From contig JAUFSD010000003.1 of NCBI GenBank assembly GCA_033030425.1, positions 1,240,001 to 1,304,000 on the forward strand: a stretch of 64,000 nucleotides of DNA, written 5' to 3'. Position 1 is the stretch's first letter; each line of letters starts with the position of its first letter. Under the pieces are notes generated by a model. It was not told the DNA's origin, ran no database searches, and saw nothing but the letters and a program-made list of their open reading frames with translations. Below are positions 61,411 through 64,000 of this stretch, piece by piece. The position numbers were made by a program, and so were the translations under genes. Origin of the DNA: Verpa conica. Taxonomy: Eukaryota; Ascomycota; Pezizomycetes; Pezizales; Morchellaceae.

Positions 61411-64000
61411 TCTCTAAATGCGTAAGCTAATATGCAATGACGATACTAGGAATTACCCAAGAGTTTCTTTAGTCATAGATTTTTTTCGAGATATGTACGC
61501 CTGTACGTATTTGGGGTTGTCTCCTTTTTTAAAAAAATATCCAGACTTTACTTAAGTATAACCGAGTGATATTTCGTGATATAATTATTTATGGCGTTTT
61601 GGCTCATACTTTCTCAGTCATTGAACTGGAAGTGTCTATCTCAGGTAGAATTCCTGTAGTACCCCCTATGGTAGTATCACACGAGGCCTAAACTGCCTAT
61701 AGATCTAGCCCTGACGGCACCATCGATTCGTTGACTCGGAACTTCCGAATTGCCTCACCCGAATTCTCCCGCGGAGTACGTAGAGCGAGGACGTACGTGG
61801 AGCTGTTGAGATGACCGGAAAGCTCACCGTGAACCCAATCTGAATACTTTACTTATGTGTCCTATTGATCATTGACAAACCATCTTTGACTTGAAACTTG
61901 GTTTATACGCTGGTTTTTCATGACTCATGTGGTATTTGGGTGTGGGGAGGGTTGGTTCTCGCATCTCGCTTCTTGAGATGCAACATTCAATAGTGTACTC
62001 GGCGTAGGCAATAAGTACGGGGAAATGTAGGTTTTATTCTTACCAATTGGCAGGTATATTTTTCTCACTGGGTCGTTACCTCCAATAGAGACCCCCTGAC
62101 CTGAGACTTGCATTTTCCGGTACTTATTACCTGCCTCGAGTAGATTACGAGAACTAAGTAATTCCTTATGTCTAATAACGCGACTCTAGCTTCATGTACG
62201 AGAGTGGGTTCATTATTATCGTTTCATAGAAGACTTGTCCTTCCGTTGGCTAATAAACTTGGGGAAGGGTAACTCGCCAACGGCCTTTCCCCGTGTAACA
62301 CAACTGCTTTTGGTATGGTGCCAATGAATGACGACGGTGGATGATGAATGATGGCAAAACACAAAACTTGATTGCTTTTTTCTTTGAGGGAGATATGTCA
62401 GCATGCAAGGTTTGTTCCAGAAACCCGATGGACAAGGCCGCCTATATACTTGTCGAGAACCCGGATGCGGCACTGGAGAATTCTGCACTGTGCTCCTCGT
62501 CGAAAAGTTGACAATACCATCCCGTTGCTCGTTTGGGAGAGAAAATGTGGTGATCACTATGATGGATTTGGTGTTGTTGAACTGGCATGGTCTTGGCGAT
62601 GTTTAACTGTTTTGGATTGTTTGGGACCTCCTGCTCACCGGCTTGGATATTCGGTTAGTCAATGCCAAGACTGATATTGCTTTTTTGCCGTAATGCGTGG
62701 TCGCGGCGACGATCTGTTGGCCTGGGCTGGGGAAGGTTTCTGGGAAACCTTGCAAGAAATGGCCCAGGCCTGATCTGAAATCAAAAAGGGGAAAGCCATC
62801 TTCTTTCCTCTTGGTCGCCTTATTTCAAGACACGTCTGCCAGAAGGAGATCCTTCTGCTTCTATTTTTGATCTAAGGGAGGATTGCATAAGCCCTCTTAA
62901 ACCGAGATAATATAGTAATCTTAGGACGCTTCAAGATTTTGATGCGTGTACTGGCGGATCTGGGGTTTAGGGGTTCGCAAGTCTTACTTCTACGATAACT
63001 TCGAATAACGTCATCGGTAGGCTGTTTTAGAGTAGCTCCCACCCGACACCGGCCAGCGACAGCCACGCGACATGAACCCAGCGGACATTTTTTCAAGCAT
63101 GGCTTGCGGGCGTGTTTGCCAAGCCAACAGGAGACAGGAGTCGAGTCGGGTAAGTATATCATAGGTAGGACCAGAGGGTGAATGGGTAGTACAGGCACTC
63201 GGAGCAGGTATAAGGAACCCGAAAGCAGGGGTGTAAAGTTGACCAAATAGGTCGAGACAAATCAAGAATTGTTCCTCTACAAGCAGAGACCACTTCAGGA
63301 TCTCGAGTGCTGGACTAGGTACAACCAGCATACAAGTATAGAATATCGCTACAGTACAAGCACTTTGGAGTTGAGCACAAGTAGGTCTCTGTATGCACGT
63401 ACCCTAAGGGCAATATCTGGTTGCTGTAGCGTACCATACATGTATCTTGTCTGGAACGGGCACTATTGGGTGCAGGGTACTGAGGTGGGGAGGTGGGAGA
63501 GTCTAGATGGAGATGTCTCGATATGCAGGTGATGTGAATAGTTGTTCGGACGCTGAGGGAGTGGCAATTTGCTGGGGCAATCTTGCACCACTGCTTGCCT
63601 GCATCCACACATCCATCCACACACCCTCCCCTCCGCCTCCTCCACGGAAATCCCCCGCTCCACACCACCGCAGAAAAAATAAATAAAGTGGACGAACGAA
63701 CCTCCACCGAAATACAGAGCAGGGCCAGGGATAAAGGAACAAAAAATGATCTAGGCCCTGTCTACTGCCTTGTGCTTGATCCCTCTCCTCCTGAACATAG
63801 CTTAGCACATTCCCCCCCCCAAAATCCCCTTTCTGCCAGCCTGGTGTTGAAATTGTTGAAATAGGACCCTTTCTCGGCGGCCTCACCTCAACCCCCCCCC
63901 ACCTTCCCCCTCCCCCACTCTCTGAGCCCTTATCCGTTGCCCGGTACCTAGGTATTTGGACTTTCACAAGAAGCCCTCCGTCTGCCTATCCTTGAGTGCC

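Larger units (their letters stand above)
51749..64000. other. 12-kb region without intact genes; repeats and relics
   Basis: 51.75-52.5 kb is the upstream region of the FAD monooxygenase and contains an open frame of 236 codons on the minus strand (52490-51780) that I cannot identify. 52.5-60 kb is mostly AT-rich, with miniature transposons, short retroposons and a possible transposase relic (listed separately). 60-63.5 kb returns to normal composition with many stops; only an MFS transporter relic is recognisable. 63.5-64 kb is C/T-rich with CCCC runs and may be the leader of a gene beyond the right edge. Confidence 0.55.

Overview
The window looks like nuclear DNA from a filamentous ascomycete (Pezizomycotina). 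The evidence is many short introns (about 50-115 bp, occasionally 150-225) with GT...AG ends and CTAAC/CTAAT-like branch sites, CT-rich 5' leaders, fungal marker genes (NoxR, Rho3, Med27, a fungal universal-stress protein), and long AT-rich stretches without genes that separate small gene islands. I cannot name the species. A Pezizomycetes-type genome rich in transposons would fit, but that is inference. All gene models were spliced by hand, and joins were accepted where frame and family conservation agreed.

Layout. 1.7-3.4 kb (+): a double RING finger/LON-domain protein. 3.4-11 kb: an AT-rich block with two terminal-inverted-repeat miniature transposons. 12.7-14.8 kb (+): noxR, the p67phox-like activator of NADPH oxidases, in six exons. 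18.6-19.5 kb (+): a conserved acidic protein of unknown function. 24.3-25.7 kb (+): a UspA-domain protein. 26.4-30.5 kb: AT-rich DNA with a poly(A)-tailed retroposon. 30.5-34.7 kb: a compact island with Mediator subunit Med27 (-), mitochondrial enoyl-CoA hydratase (-) and the ER/Golgi retrieval receptor RER1 (+); the last two are divergent. 37.2-38.2 kb (+): Rho3 GTPase. 38.2-46.5 kb: no gene seen. 46.5-47.4 kb (+): exosome subunit Csl4. 48.4-49.1 kb (+): F-box-like/ankyrin protein. 49.6-51.7 kb (-): FAD-dependent monooxygenase-like protein. 51.8-64 kb: no intact gene, but three miniature-transposon copies or fragments, three very short poly(A) retroposon copies and relics of a transposase and an MFS transporter.

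The genes are mostly housekeeping and do not form one pathway. NoxR and Rho3 both act in hyphal polarity but are 22 kb apart and not obviously linked. The FAD monooxygenase stands alone, with no visible biosynthetic cluster.

The most unusual content is in the repeats. A family of about 75-nt retroposons has three short copies that all begin at the same base and are flanked by target-site duplications; two of them sit in tandem at one target, with three copies of the same 14-bp duplication. I found no bacterial-type defence system, CRISPR array or confident tRNA/rRNA gene.
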